The notes under the pieces are model-generated. The model was not told where the DNA came from and searched no databases. It was given only the letters and a program-made list of their open reading frames with translations. Shown piece by piece: positions 35,201 through 42,995 of a stretch of DNA of 64,000 nt (position 1 is the first letter of the stretch; the number at the start of each line of letters is the position of its first letter). The stretch is from positions 124,001 through 188,000 of the forward strand of contig NZ_JAABOO010000001.1 in assembly GCF_010671605.1 (NCBI RefSeq), given 5' to 3'. The position numbers and the translations under genes are program-made. This DNA is from Leptobacterium flavescens (lineage in GTDB: Bacteria; Bacteroidota; Bacteroidia; Flavobacteriales; Flavobacteriaceae).

Positions 35201-35416
35201 GATCCTCATATTAAGGATATTGAACCGGCCGTCTTCATTTGTAGCGGCTCCGTATTTGGTTCCGGTTGGTGTATGAACCGCTACAATATTTGCCCCGAGT
35301 AAGGGTTCATTTTGGTCATCCAGGATCAACCCCCTGACATTGGAGGTGGTAACCTGGGAAAATGCTACAACACTAAAAAGGGACAGTAGCCATCCCAGAA
35401 ATAGTTTTCTTCTCAT
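32231..35416 (-). CDS. Oar-like TonB-dependent outer-membrane receptor
   Basis: 1061 residues. Signal peptide 1-20, then a CarboxypepD_reg-like beta-sandwich (VRGLILDDQNEPLLGANIVA to about 110), then a plug (LEEVIVSANQ, DFTRLEPTATGNSF and the LDGSIFNN region) and a long barrel ending in an aromatic strand (QAQFGLRYIFN). The NAVTKSGTNDFKGTAYFFFRN stretch is typical of Oar-type receptors. No SusD partner is adjacent, so this is not a SusCD pair; Oar proteins take part in uptake or export at the outer membrane. The ligand is unknown. A promoter and a terminator bracket the gene. Confidence 0.92.
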   Translation of the reverse strand: MRRKLFLGWLLSLFSVVAFSQVTTSNVRGLILDDQNEPLLGANIVAVHTPTGTKYGAATNEDGRFNILNMRIGGPYTITVSYVGFKDRVFNDVFLSLGQTYNVDVTLISDSQQLEEVIVSANQGGVFGRDRTGAETNVGRRELTRLPTISRSAQDFTRLEPTATGNSFGGRNDQFNNFSLDGSIFNNPFGLDAATPGGQTNAQPISLDAIDQIQVSLAPYDVKQAGFTGASVNAVTKSGTNDFKGTAYFFFRNQDFTGDKVDGDDIIVPDLEQTQVGFSIGGPIIKNKLFFFANFEKDDREDLGSNFVAATPENPFGSASNVSRVTAADLNSVSNALQTILGYDTGRFEGYTHQTRSVKGIFKLDWNINDNHRLTATYNFLDASRDLPANPFAIGRRGPDLITLQFENSGYEINNEINSILLELNSSFSGKYANKLQVGYTRFNDFRSPFSSPAPVININQDGVRAIVAGHEPFSINNKLEQQVIQITNNFNAFIGNHTITIGSSFERFNFDNSFNLGVYDPFGFVGGTFGPGYDSVASFLADINSAGGGDVGAAFANAQTVAAAGNFALAETNVGQWAFYAQDEWNLTDNFKLTYGLRMDLPLYFDTQDKIQENIDRKGGLFSDGGTYDPTIQYFDENGSPVFLNSLNLPAQKPLWSPRVGFNWDVHNDKTFQIRGGSGLFSGRLPFVWIGNQVANPDFFFYTTTSPDFEFPQVWRNSLGADYRFENGITVSTDIIYTRDVNAQIVRNFGAGTPTGTLNGGIDTRPIYLDSDRAVNGFGGATNAYVFTNTDIGRSFNWSTKVSRQFDNGLYASIAYNFLEARDASSIDAEISSDAFDRNPALGNVNRAISGPALFGDRHRIVGQLNKSFTYGGDKFGTTIGAFFEYAQGGRFSYTYSGDINNDGSFTNDLIYIPTTAEISLQQFEGNAAEQNAQRAALDAFISQDEYLNARRGTFAGRNEILSPWRGRWDIKILQDFNFTAFDGKRNTLQFSIDILNFGNLLNSKWGVIELPTNTQPIGVRVDAGTPIYSFDTAQTSTFTNDFSLASRWQAQFGLRYIFN

Positions 35417-35455
35417 ATCGGTCTGATTATTTAATGTAATTTTAATTATTCACAT

Positions 35456-35484
35456 CAAAAATATAATAAAAAAAAGGCTATCAA
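35456..35484 (-). promoter_or_regulatory. Probable promoter of the Oar-like receptor gene
   Basis: Minus-strand TTG (35482-35484) and TATTTTTG (35456-35463) are 18 bases apart, one less than ideal. The TTG lies at the tip of the rplI terminator hairpin. Confidence 0.5.
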
Positions 35485-35498
35485 GATGATAGCCTTTT
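35472..35498 (-). terminator. Terminator of the rpsF-rpsR-rplI operon
   Basis: AAAAGGCTATC and GATAGCCTTTT form an 11-bp stem around AAGAT. The A- and T-rich arms make it bidirectional in form. Confidence 0.85.
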
Positions 35499-35538
35499 CT
35501 GTTTATTAACAAAAAGTTGATGTTACTTTTATGCGATC

Positions 35539-35991
35539 TTAGCTGTTTTCGGCAACAACCTCAAAAGGAAAATCAACGACAACTTCTCTGTGAAGTCTGA
35601 TTACCGCATTGTATTTTCCGGTTCTTTTGATTGTTCCTCCGATTACATTGATAAACTTTTTCTCGATGTTGTGACCTTCCTTCTCGAATACTTCGGCAAG
35701 GTTAGCGTTGTTTACAGAACCGAAAAGTTTATCTCCACCTCCTGTTTTTGCAGAGATCTTCACTTCTAATGCTTTAATAGCATCAGCTACTTTCTGAGCA
35801 TCCTCTACTATTTTCTTTTCTTTAAAAGCTCTTTGTCTTAAATTCTCTGCTAAAACCTTTTTAGCGGAAGGGGTAGCAAGAATAGCGAATCCCTGAGGGA
35901 TAAGGTAATTACGACCGAAACCGTTCTTCACGCTTACTATATCGTCCTTAAAACCTAAGTTTTCTACGTCTTTCTTTAATATTAATTCCAT
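35539..35991 (-). CDS. rplI: 50S ribosomal protein L9
   Basis: 150 residues. MELILKKDVENLGFKDDIVSVKNGFGRNYLIPQG is the L9 N-terminal domain; the long connecting helix (LRQRAFKEKKIVEDAQKVADAI) and the C-terminal domain with GKYNAVIRLHREVVVDFPFEV follow. L9 binds 23S rRNA at the base of the L1 stalk. It is the last gene of rpsF-rpsR-rplI, 13 bases after rpsR. Confidence 0.98.
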   Translation of the reverse strand: MELILKKDVENLGFKDDIVSVKNGFGRNYLIPQGFAILATPSAKKVLAENLRQRAFKEKKIVEDAQKVADAIKALEVKISAKTGGGDKLFGSVNNANLAEVFEKEGHNIEKKFINVIGGTIKRTGKYNAVIRLHREVVVDFPFEVVAENS

Positions 35992-36004
35992 CTCGCGCTC
36001 TTTT

Positions 36005-36301
36005 TTACTTTAATAAATCAGCTACGTATGGCATTAAAGCCAAGTGACGTGCCCTCTTAACTGCTACAGATACCTTACGCTGGTACTTTAAAGAAGTTCC
36101 TGTTAATCTTCTTGGTAAGATCTTTCCCTGCTCGTTTACGAACTTTAAAAGGAAATCAGGATCTTTATAATCGATGTATTTTATTCCTGACTTCTTAAAA
36201 CGACAGTATTTCTTCGTTTTATTGGTCTCTATATTAAGTGGAGTCAGATATCTGATCTCTCCGTCTTTTTTACCTTTTGCTTGTTGTTCTATTGATGACA
36301 T
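36005..36301 (-). CDS. rpsR: 30S ribosomal protein S18
   Basis: 98 residues, with the N-terminal extension usual in Bacteroidota. [22 protein letters not shown] is the S18 signature, and [20 protein letters not shown] binds rRNA. S18 forms a heterodimer with S6 on the platform of the small subunit. It lies 2 bases after rpsF, which fits stoichiometric synthesis. Confidence 0.98.
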   Translation of the reverse strand: MSSIEQQAKGKKDGEIRYLTPLNIETNKTKKYCRFKKSGIKYIDYKDPDFLLKFVNEQGKILPRRLTGTSLKYQRKVSVAVKRARHLALMPYVADLLK

Positions 36302-36303
36302 AA

Positions 36304-36642
36304 TTAAGCTTTTTGTTTCATTTTAGTTCTTCTTTTCTCAGCCCATGCTACAGCATACTTGTCCATTTTTACAGTTAAGTAACGCATAACACGCTCGTCA
36401 CGTCTGAACTCAACCTCAAAAGGATCTATAGCCGGACCAGCTACTTTGAATTCGAAAAGGTGATAGAATCCACTTTTCTTGTTTTGAATAGGGTATGCCA
36501 TTTTTTTAAGCCCCCAGTCTTCCTTAGATACAAATTCTGCACCCTTCGAAGTTAAGAAATCTTCGAACTTCTTAACTGTTTCCTTTATCTGAGTTTCAGA
36601 TAAAACGGGATTAAGAATGAAAACAGTTTCATAATGATTCAT
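36304..36642 (-). CDS. rpsF: 30S ribosomal protein S6
   Basis: 112 residues. [22 protein letters not shown] begins the ferredoxin-like fold; [21 protein letters not shown] and [21 protein letters not shown] are conserved. The C-terminal [11 protein letters not shown] is basic. First gene of the S6-S18-L9 operon, with a perfect promoter upstream. Only about 20 bases of leader are predicted, too short for a large regulatory RNA. Confidence 0.98.
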   Translation of the reverse strand: MNHYETVFILNPVLSETQIKETVKKFEDFLTSKGAEFVSKEDWGLKKMAYPIQNKKSGFYHLFEFKVAGPAIDPFEVEFRRDERVMRYLTVKMDKYAVAWAEKRRTKMKQKA

Positions 36643-36669
36643 AAATACTTATTTTAAATTTTAAGGGTG

Positions 36670-36699
36670 CAAAGATACCAATTATCAAATAAACAACAA
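36670..36699 (-). promoter_or_regulatory. Promoter of the rpsF operon
   Basis: On the minus strand TTG (36697-36699), exactly 19 bases, then TATCTTTG (36670-36677). A perfect Bacteroidota promoter match. Confidence 0.8.
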
Positions 36700-36830
36700 A
36701 TAAAATCTGCTATATTACATGTAGAATCGGGAAAAAAGCTCCTATTTATCAACAATAATTGTGTGATTCTAAATTTTTCACTAAAATTGTCATGAAGTAA
36801 ACCCCACTTAATAGGTATAACAAATATAAA

Positions 36831-37523
36831 ATGAGGTTGAATTGCATTATAGTTGACGACTCTAACCTACAACGAATGGCCGTTGCTCGTTTAATCAAGA
36901 ATCATCCTTCTTTGAACCTGGTTGCTGAGTACAGCAATGGGATCGAAGCAAAAAACGGGCTCAAAAACGAAAAAATAGACCTCATCTTCCTTGATGTTGA
37001 AATGCCTGTCGTTAGCGGGTTCGACCTGATCGAGTCTTTAGATTCTCCACCACAGATCATTCTTGTAACCGGAAAAGCAGATTACGCTTTAAAAGCTTTT
37101 GATTACGATGTAACCGACTATCTGCACAAGCCGATTACCAACGATCGTTTTGAAGCTTCCGTAAAAAGAGCTATTCAGAACTATCAGTTAAAGAATGCTA
37201 CCAAGGAGGACGAAGAGCATATCTTTGTGAAGAGTAATCTTAAAAAGAGAAAAGTATTCCTTAGCGAGATCAATTGGGTGGAAGCTTTGGGAGACTACAT
37301 CAAACTGGTTACAGAAGAAGCTAATATTGTTATTCTTTCCACCATGAAGGCCTTTGAAAAAGAATTGCCTTCAGATCGTTTTCTGAGAATTCACAAATCT
37401 TATATCGTTAACCTGGATAAGATCCAGAAATTTAACAGTAAGAATGTGGAGGTAAACGGAAAACAGATCCCTCTAAGCAGGAATAAGAAAGCAGAGCTTA
37501 CCGAAGCCCTGAACAATAATTAG
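36831..37523 (+). CDS. LytTR-family response regulator
   Basis: 230 residues. The receiver domain has the acidic pair in CIIVDD, phospho-acceptor Asp55 in LIFLDVEMP, a conserved Thr in LVTGKADYA and Lys in LHKPI. The LytTR DNA-binding domain follows (FVKSNLKKRKVFLSEINWVEA, FLRIHKSYIVNL). The partner kinase, which in Bacteroidota is often a LytS-like His_kinase, is not adjacent. Its TAG stop overlaps the priA stop by 4 bases. Confidence 0.93.
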   Translation: MRLNCIIVDDSNLQRMAVARLIKNHPSLNLVAEYSNGIEAKNGLKNEKIDLIFLDVEMPVVSGFDLIESLDSPPQIILVTGKADYALKAFDYDVTDYLHKPITNDRFEASVKRAIQNYQLKNATKEDEEHIFVKSNLKKRKVFLSEINWVEALGDYIKLVTEEANIVILSTMKAFEKELPSDRFLRIHKSYIVNLDKIQKFNSKNVEVNGKQIPLSRNKKAELTEALNNN

Positions 37524-39970
37524 TAATTATCCACATTATAGATGATCCTGATACTGCGATAGTTGGCTATGGCCTTAAAACTATTGTCTATTCTTTTTAT
37601 GACCTGCTTGGTACTTTTTAAAGGTTGATTTGGCGGGATCTTAAGGAGTATGGATTTTATATACTCATTCCGGATACGGGCCACAGGCGGGAACTCAGGC
37701 CCCAATACAAAGGACCCGAAACTATTTCTCAGCGATTTTGCCAGCCATTCGGCCCCTTCATTTACTTTATTGTAATCTTTGTGTTTTAAGGTGATCTTGA
37801 TCAGTCTGTAAAAAGGCGGGTATTTATACTGTCTTCGTTCATTCAGTTCATCTTTGAACATTTCATCAAAGTTATTCATAGATGCCTGTTGCAGGATCTG
37901 GTGATACGGGTTATAGGTCTGGATAATTACTTTCCCCCTTTTTTCGGTACGTCCGGCCCTTCCGGCTACCTGTTGTATCAGTTGAAAGCTACGTTCATAA
38001 GCCCTGAAATCGGGGTAATTCAATAAATTATCGGCATTCATGATCCCGACCAGGGTAACATTCCTGAAATCCAGTCCTTTGGTAAGCATTTGAGTACCTA
38101 CCAAAATATCGATCTCCCTTTGTTCAAAAGCGGTAATGATCTTTTCATAACCGTATTTACCTCTTGTGGTATCGGAATCCATCCGTCCGGTCTTAGCCTC
38201 AGGAAAAAGTTCCTTCAGTTCCGATTCTATCTGTTCCGTTCCGAAGCCTTTGGTGTTCAGTTCACTGCTTCCGCAGGCAAGACAATTTAACTGCTGTGCC
38301 ATATGGTATCCACAGTAATGACACCGCAACTGGTTTTTATACTGATGATAGGTCAGGCTTACATCGCAGTTTGGGCATTGCGGCGAATGCCCGCAGGTAT
38401 TACATTCAACAATAGGCGCATAACCTCTTCTGTTCTGAAACAGGATCACCTGCTCTTCATTTTCCAGAGCTTCTGTGATCTCCTCCATCAACCGATCGGA
38501 AAAATGCCCCTTCATTCTCTTCTTTCTGTGCTTTTCCTTAATATCTACCAATTCCATATCGGGCAGAAGAACATTTCCATACCTCCTGTTTATCTGTACC
38601 AGTCCGTATTTGGACTGGGAAGCATTATAAAAAGTCTCTATAGCCGGAGTGGCTGAACCCAGCAATGCCTTAGCCTTATGAAAGCCGGAAAGAACGATAG
38701 CCGCATCTCTCGCGTGATAACGGGGTGCGGGGTCGAATTGCTTAAAAGAAGTTTCGTGCTCTTCATCTACGATGATCAGCCCCAGCTTTGAGAATGGCAG
38801 GAATACGGAAGAACGCGCTCCCAGAACGATCTGGGCCTTGGGTTCGTTATTCAGGATATTGTTCCATACCTCTACCCTTTCGTTCAATGAATATTTGGAG
38901 TGATATATACTGATCTTTTCTCCGAAATAGGATTGAAGCCGGTGAATAAGCTGAGTGGTCAGGGCAATCTCCGGCAGCAGATAAAGCACCTGTTTTCCTT
39001 CTGCTATGGTCTTTTCTATCAGTTTTACATACACCTCCGTTTTCCCGGAAGATGTTACGCCGTGAAGCAGTACCGTAGCATGTTCGTTAAACTGCTCTTC
39101 TATCTCTTCCAGCGCTTTTTGCTGATATTCATTCAGTTCTTTGGATGCTCCCGACTTCCCCTCAAAACTTACCCTGTCGGTCTGGATATAGTATTCGTTC
39201 AGGATCTTCTTTTCTATCAGAGCCTTGATCACGGCTGCCGAAACACCGCTTTTAACTTCCAGTTCCTTTACCTTGATCGGTTTTTTGGTGGTAGCCGAAA
39301 GCGAAAATAGGCTCAGGATCACCTGCTTTTGTTTGGGAGCTCTGCTGAGAGTATCCAGTAAATTTTGCAATCCTTCTTCCGAACTGTGTGACGGATCCAG
39401 TTTAACATACCGTACCAGTTTTGGCTTGTATTGTTCATAGACCTCTTCCTTCAGGCGGATGACATTCTTGTCGAGCAAGCCCTTTAAAACGGGAAGTACA
39501 TTCTTCCTGTCTACAATATCGCTTATTTCATGGATCCTTAAAACTGTCTGATGCTGCAAAGCTTCGTAGATAAGCCATTCCTCATCTTTCAATTCGGATT
39601 CATCGGCCTGGAAATCTGAATTCCCCGACACAATGGTCTCACTTTCCAGTAAAAAACTTCCGGGGACCGCTGCCCGGAACACTTCTCCCAGACTACACAT
39701 ATAATAATTGGCTAACCAGCTCCAGTGTTTTAGCTGATATTCGTTTACCAGGGGATGCTCATCGAGGATCTGATGTATCTCCTTGGCCTCATAAGTGGCC
39801 GGTGGGTTGTTGTGTACCTGATACACCAGAGCAGTATATATCCTGGATTTCCCGAAAGGAACCGCTACCCGTATACCTGGCTTTAAAAAAGAAGCTTCTG
39901 CTTCATTTATCCGGTAGGTAAACAGCTTTTCCAGCGGAATAGGGAGAATAACATCGATAAAATACTGCAT
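37520..39970 (-). CDS. priA: Primosomal replication restart helicase PriA
   Basis: 816 residues. The N-terminal 3'-DNA-binding domain starts FIDVILPIPLEKLFTYRI. The helicase core shows LLHGVTSSGKTEVY (Walker A), IIVDEEHETSFKQ (Walker B, DEEH) and LIQQVAGRAGRTEKRG. The zinc cysteines are in CNTCGHSPQCPNCDVSL and CHYCGYHMAQQLNCLACGS. PriA reloads the replisome at stalled forks. It lies 31 bases after DUF2147 on the same strand, apparently the last gene of the nadC-yihY-DUF2147-priA run. Confidence 0.97.
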   Translation of the reverse strand: MQYFIDVILPIPLEKLFTYRINEAEASFLKPGIRVAVPFGKSRIYTALVYQVHNNPPATYEAKEIHQILDEHPLVNEYQLKHWSWLANYYMCSLGEVFRAAVPGSFLLESETIVSGNSDFQADESELKDEEWLIYEALQHQTVLRIHEISDIVDRKNVLPVLKGLLDKNVIRLKEEVYEQYKPKLVRYVKLDPSHSSEEGLQNLLDTLSRAPKQKQVILSLFSLSATTKKPIKVKELEVKSGVSAAVIKALIEKKILNEYYIQTDRVSFEGKSGASKELNEYQQKALEEIEEQFNEHATVLLHGVTSSGKTEVYVKLIEKTIAEGKQVLYLLPEIALTTQLIHRLQSYFGEKISIYHSKYSLNERVEVWNNILNNEPKAQIVLGARSSVFLPFSKLGLIIVDEEHETSFKQFDPAPRYHARDAAIVLSGFHKAKALLGSATPAIETFYNASQSKYGLVQINRRYGNVLLPDMELVDIKEKHRKKRMKGHFSDRLMEEITEALENEEQVILFQNRRGYAPIVECNTCGHSPQCPNCDVSLTYHQYKNQLRCHYCGYHMAQQLNCLACGSSELNTKGFGTEQIESELKELFPEAKTGRMDSDTTRGKYGYEKIITAFEQREIDILVGTQMLTKGLDFRNVTLVGIMNADNLLNYPDFRAYERSFQLIQQVAGRAGRTEKRGKVIIQTYNPYHQILQQASMNNFDEMFKDELNERRQYKYPPFYRLIKITLKHKDYNKVNEGAEWLAKSLRNSFGSFVLGPEFPPVARIRNEYIKSILLKIPPNQPLKSTKQVIKRIDNSFKAIANYRSIRIIYNVDNY

Positions 39971-40001
39971 AAAGTAAAATTAAACTTCGCGGGACAGAGG
40001 A

Positions 40002-40445
40002 TCATTCCACCCTGTACCAGTTTTGTGTTCGGTAAAGAAAAGCAATATATCCCCTGACATTTAACTTGTCGGAATCTGATTCATCGATCCACAATTTACA
40101 TTTATATTCCTTCCCCTTATGCGGATCCAGGATCTTTCCTCCCTTATATTCTTTCCCGGACTTCTTCAGCCCGTTGATGATCACCATTCCCAGAACCGGC
40201 TTGTCCTTTCTGTAATCGTCTTCCGGGCATTTACCGCATACGGCATTCTGCCTGTTCTTATTGAGGATCTCTACAATTTTACCGTAGACCTTTCCGTCTT
40301 TTTCATAGATCTCGACCACCGATTTGGTCTCTCCGGTCTCATCATCAACTGTTTTCCATTTTCCTGTGATCTCCTGGGCATTCAAATGAAAAGCTCCCAG
40401 GAAGAGTACACTTATAATTGCGGTAGTTATTTTTAAAGTATTCAT
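40002..40445 (-). CDS. DUF2147 domain-containing exported protein
   Basis: 147 residues with a signal peptide (ITTAIISVLFLGAFHLNAQ). The mature protein starts EITGKWKTVDDETGETKSVVEIYEKDGKVYG, the DUF2147 lipocalin-like hallmark, and holds CGKCPEDDY and the strand LNVRGYIAFLYRTQNWYRV. The family is periplasmic or extracellular and has no assigned function. It overlaps the yihY stop by 4 bases. Confidence 0.88.
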   Translation of the reverse strand: MNTLKITTAIISVLFLGAFHLNAQEITGKWKTVDDETGETKSVVEIYEKDGKVYGKIVEILNKNRQNAVCGKCPEDDYRKDKPVLGMVIINGLKKSGKEYKGGKILDPHKGKEYKCKLWIDESDSDKLNVRGYIAFLYRTQNWYRVE

Positions 40446-41377
40446 GCTTTGTTTTTCAATTTATTGAGAGAGGCATTCAGTTCAAAGCCCAGTAACAGGA
40501 TATTGGAGTTCAGCCAGATATAGATCATCAGGATCAGTAAACCTCCAATAGTTCCGTACAATTCATTATAGCGGGCAAAATTATCAACATAAATACCAAA
40601 CAAATATGTTGTTATCAATATTAAAATAGTGGTCAGTAAGGCTCCGGACGAAAAAAACCGGGCTTTCTTCCCCTCCACTACCCCAAAATAGTAAAGGATA
40701 GCTGTAAACAAATAGGTGATCATGGCCAGGAAGAGCACTTTTCCTATTCGCACGCCCAACTCATCTCCCGAAGACACATCCATACCGGTTGTTTTTTCGG
40801 CAAGCTCACTCATATACTGAACCACATAGATCTCGAAGTAAATAAAGCCAACACAGGCAAGGATAAGCAGCAGTGCCAGGATAAGGCCAATAAAAATAGC
40901 ATAGAGATACTGACGAAAGAAATTACGGGTAAGCTCTACATGATAAGAGTTCTCAAAACTGCTGAAAATAGCATTGATCCCGTTGGCAATAAAAAAAATA
41001 GACAACAGAAAGGAAGATGATAAAAGACCTCCCTGCTTGTTGATATCTCCATAAATAGTCTCAAAATAATCGCTGGTGGCAGAAGGCAGGAAAGCTTCCA
41101 AAAATGCCAAAAACTCCCGGTCAAAACCTTCTACCGGAACAAAGGGGATTAAATTCAGTAAAAAAAGAAGTAAAGGAAACAAGGCCATAAAAAGACTAAA
41201 AGCAATAGCACTGGCCCTGAAAGAAACAGCGCCTTTGGCAATACCTATCACGTACATTTCTATCAGATCATAGAGTGACAGGCTCACAAATGCCTTAAGC
41301 TTTATCTTCTTTAAAAGCTTAACCAGGATGTTGATTCCCGGTACTTTTTCCAATCTCGCTTCAATTTCTGCTGACAT
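40442..41377 (-). CDS. YihY/BrkB-family inner-membrane protein
   Basis: 311 residues with about six membrane helices, including AIAFSLFMALFPLLLFLLNLI and LIGLILALLLILACVGFIYF. GAVSFRASAIAFSLFMALFP is the conserved first transmembrane signature of the YihY/BrkB (formerly misnamed RNase BN) family. Some members are linked to virulence or to anion channels or lipid transport; the function is not settled. It follows nadC by 1 base and is followed by the DUF2147 gene through ATGA overlap. Confidence 0.9.
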   Translation of the reverse strand: MSAEIEARLEKVPGINILVKLLKKIKLKAFVSLSLYDLIEMYVIGIAKGAVSFRASAIAFSLFMALFPLLLFLLNLIPFVPVEGFDREFLAFLEAFLPSATSDYFETIYGDINKQGGLLSSSFLLSIFFIANGINAIFSSFENSYHVELTRNFFRQYLYAIFIGLILALLLILACVGFIYFEIYVVQYMSELAEKTTGMDVSSGDELGVRIGKVLFLAMITYLFTAILYYFGVVEGKKARFFSSGALLTTILILITTYLFGIYVDNFARYNELYGTIGGLLILMIYIWLNSNILLLGFELNASLNKLKNKA

Positions 41378-41378
41378 T

Positions 41379-42236
41379 CTACACTGCCTTTAAACTTAGG
41401 TCCATATTGTAAACGGAATGGGTCAATGCTCCAGACGAAATATAATCCACACCGCATTCTGCATATTCCCGTATTGTTTTTTCATTGATCCCTCCCGAAG
41501 ATTCGGTAAGGCATTTATCTCCTATTAATTCTACAGCTTTTCTGGTGTCCTCATAGCTAAAATTATCGAGGAGTATTCTGTACACTCCCTCCGATTCCAG
41601 GATCTTCTCTACTTCGCCAAGATCTCTCGCCTCCACAATGATCTTTAACTCCTTCCCCACAGATTTGAGGTATTCCCGGGTTTTATCGATCGCCGTAGTG
41701 ATCCCTCCGGCAAAATCGATATGATTGTCCTTAAGCATGATCATATCGTAAAGGGCAAACCTGTGGTTCTCTCCCCCTCCTATTTTTACTGCCCATTTTT
41801 CTATAGCCCTGATACCCGGTGTGGTTTTACGAGTGTCAAGGATCTTTGTTCCCGTTCCTTCCAGGAGTTTTACAAAACCGTTCGTTTTGGTAGCAATGGC
41901 ACTCATTCGTTGCATGGCGTTCAATACGAGGCGTTCGGCCTTCAATATGGATTGAGAGCTTCCTTCAACATAAAAAACAATATCCCCGTATTTTACTTCC
42001 TCCCCATCCCGGATAAGAGTTTCAACTTTCAGATCTGCATCTACATAGGCAAATACCTGTTTGGCAAATTCAACACCGGCAATGATCCCTTCATCCTTTA
42101 CCAGAAGTTTGGCTTTTCCCGTAGCATCGGCTGGAATACAGGCCAGGGAGCTATGATCTCCGTCTCCTACATCTTCCCGGATTGCATTGGTAATAATATT
42201 TTCGATCTCGAAATCAAACTGTTCCTGTGATATCAT
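41379..42236 (-). CDS. nadC: Nicotinate-nucleotide diphosphorylase (carboxylating)
   Basis: 285 residues. EDVGDGDHSSLACIPADATGKA is the conserved N-terminal region, LDTRKTTPGIRAIEKWAV contains the quinolinate-binding Arg and Lys residues, GGGENHRFALYDMIMLKDNH is a hallmark, and VDYISSGALTHS ends the alpha/beta barrel. It converts quinolinate and PRPP to nicotinate mononucleotide in de novo NAD synthesis. First gene of the nadC-yihY-DUF2147-priA run. Confidence 0.97.
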   Translation of the reverse strand: MISQEQFDFEIENIITNAIREDVGDGDHSSLACIPADATGKAKLLVKDEGIIAGVEFAKQVFAYVDADLKVETLIRDGEEVKYGDIVFYVEGSSQSILKAERLVLNAMQRMSAIATKTNGFVKLLEGTGTKILDTRKTTPGIRAIEKWAVKIGGGENHRFALYDMIMLKDNHIDFAGGITTAIDKTREYLKSVGKELKIIVEARDLGEVEKILESEGVYRILLDNFSYEDTRKAVELIGDKCLTESSGGINEKTIREYAECGVDYISSGALTHSVYNMDLSLKAV

Positions 42237-42313
42237 TTATTCGTCAATTTTCAGCTAAAATAAAGAAAGGAAACTCCAAATCACAATATCAAAATCCAAA
42301 ATTTAAAACCGGG

Positions 42314-42343
42314 CTGTTTCTACCGTTGAAGTTCGTATTTTTG
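42314..42343 (+). promoter_or_regulatory. Possible promoter of rlmH
   Basis: CTG (42314-42316), 19 bases, then TATTTTTG (42336-42343). The rlmH ATG is only 5 bases downstream, so the transcript would be leaderless or nearly so. Confidence 0.35.
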
Positions 42344-42347
42344 AGGC

Positions 42348-42821
42348 ATGAATATTAAATTATTAGCCATTGGTAAAACAGATGACAGGAATCTGCAGTT
42401 ACTGATAGACGAGTATATAAAAAGGTTAGGGTTCTATTGCAAATTTGAGCTCGATATCATTCCCGATATAAAAAACGCCAAAAACCTCAGCGAAACCCAG
42501 CAAAAGGAAAAGGAAGGAGAACTTATTCTAAAAAAACTTCAACCTACCGATATGCTTGTGCTTTTAGATGAAAGAGGAAAGAGTTTTAGTTCTGTACAGT
42601 TTTCGGACTACCTGCAAAAGAAGATGAATTCGGGGCTTAAACAACTGGTCTTTGTAATTGGCGGCCCTTATGGTTTTTCAGATAGTGTGTATGGCAAAGC
42701 CCAGGGAAAGATATCTTTATCTCCAATGACCTTTTCGCATCAGATGATCCGTCTCTTTTTTACAGAACAATTATACCGGGCGTTTACTATTTTAAGGAAT
42801 GAACCCTACCATCATAAATGA
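42348..42821 (+). CDS. rlmH: 23S rRNA pseudouridine-1915 N3-methyltransferase
   Basis: 157 residues, standard SPOUT-family RlmH length. MLVLLDERGKSFSSVQFS is the conserved loop, VFVIGGPYGFSDSV forms part of the trefoil-knot SAM site, and LSPMTFSHQMIRLFFTEQLYRA plus the C-terminal PYHHK are diagnostic. It methylates pseudouridine 1915 in helix 69 of 23S rRNA. Probably monocistronic. Confidence 0.97.
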   Translation: MNIKLLAIGKTDDRNLQLLIDEYIKRLGFYCKFELDIIPDIKNAKNLSETQQKEKEGELILKKLQPTDMLVLLDERGKSFSSVQFSDYLQKKMNSGLKQLVFVIGGPYGFSDSVYGKAQGKISLSPMTFSHQMIRLFFTEQLYRAFTILRNEPYHHK

Positions 42822-42865
42822 TCAATTAACAATGAGCAATGAGCAATAAACAAAATCCAATTTCC

Positions 42866-42913
42866 ACCTCTCGACGAGCCTGTATCGAGCGTAGTCGAGA
42901 TGCTCGAGGTGAC
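42866..42913. repeat. Imperfect palindromic CTCGAC/GTCGAG repeat
   Basis: ACCTCTCGACGAGCC ... GTAGTCGAGATGCTCGAGGT holds several nested CTCGAC/GTCGAG and ACCTC/GAGGT matches. It lies between rlmH and rdgB, next to the heptamer array. It resembles dispersed palindromic repeats seen in flavobacterial intergenic DNA. Confidence 0.6.
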
Positions 42914-42919
42914 AAATCC

Positions 42920-42989
42920 AACAACCAGCAACCAACAACCAACAACCAACAACCAGCAACCAACAACTAACAACTAACAACTAACAACT
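42920..42989. repeat. Heptamer tandem array, 10 units, upstream of rdgB
   Basis: Ten contiguous heptamers: AACAACC/AGCAACC variants six times, then AACAACT four times, ending 6 bases before the rdgB ATG. It differs in unit from the array at 18312-18430 but shares the 7-base period. Confidence 0.95.
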
Positions 42990-42995
42990 AAATTA

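Noticed and set aside
36643-36664. Ribosomal-protein leader (S6:S18 binding RNA) upstream of rpsF
   Set aside because: The predicted leader is only about 20 bases and no CCG-containing hairpin is visible.
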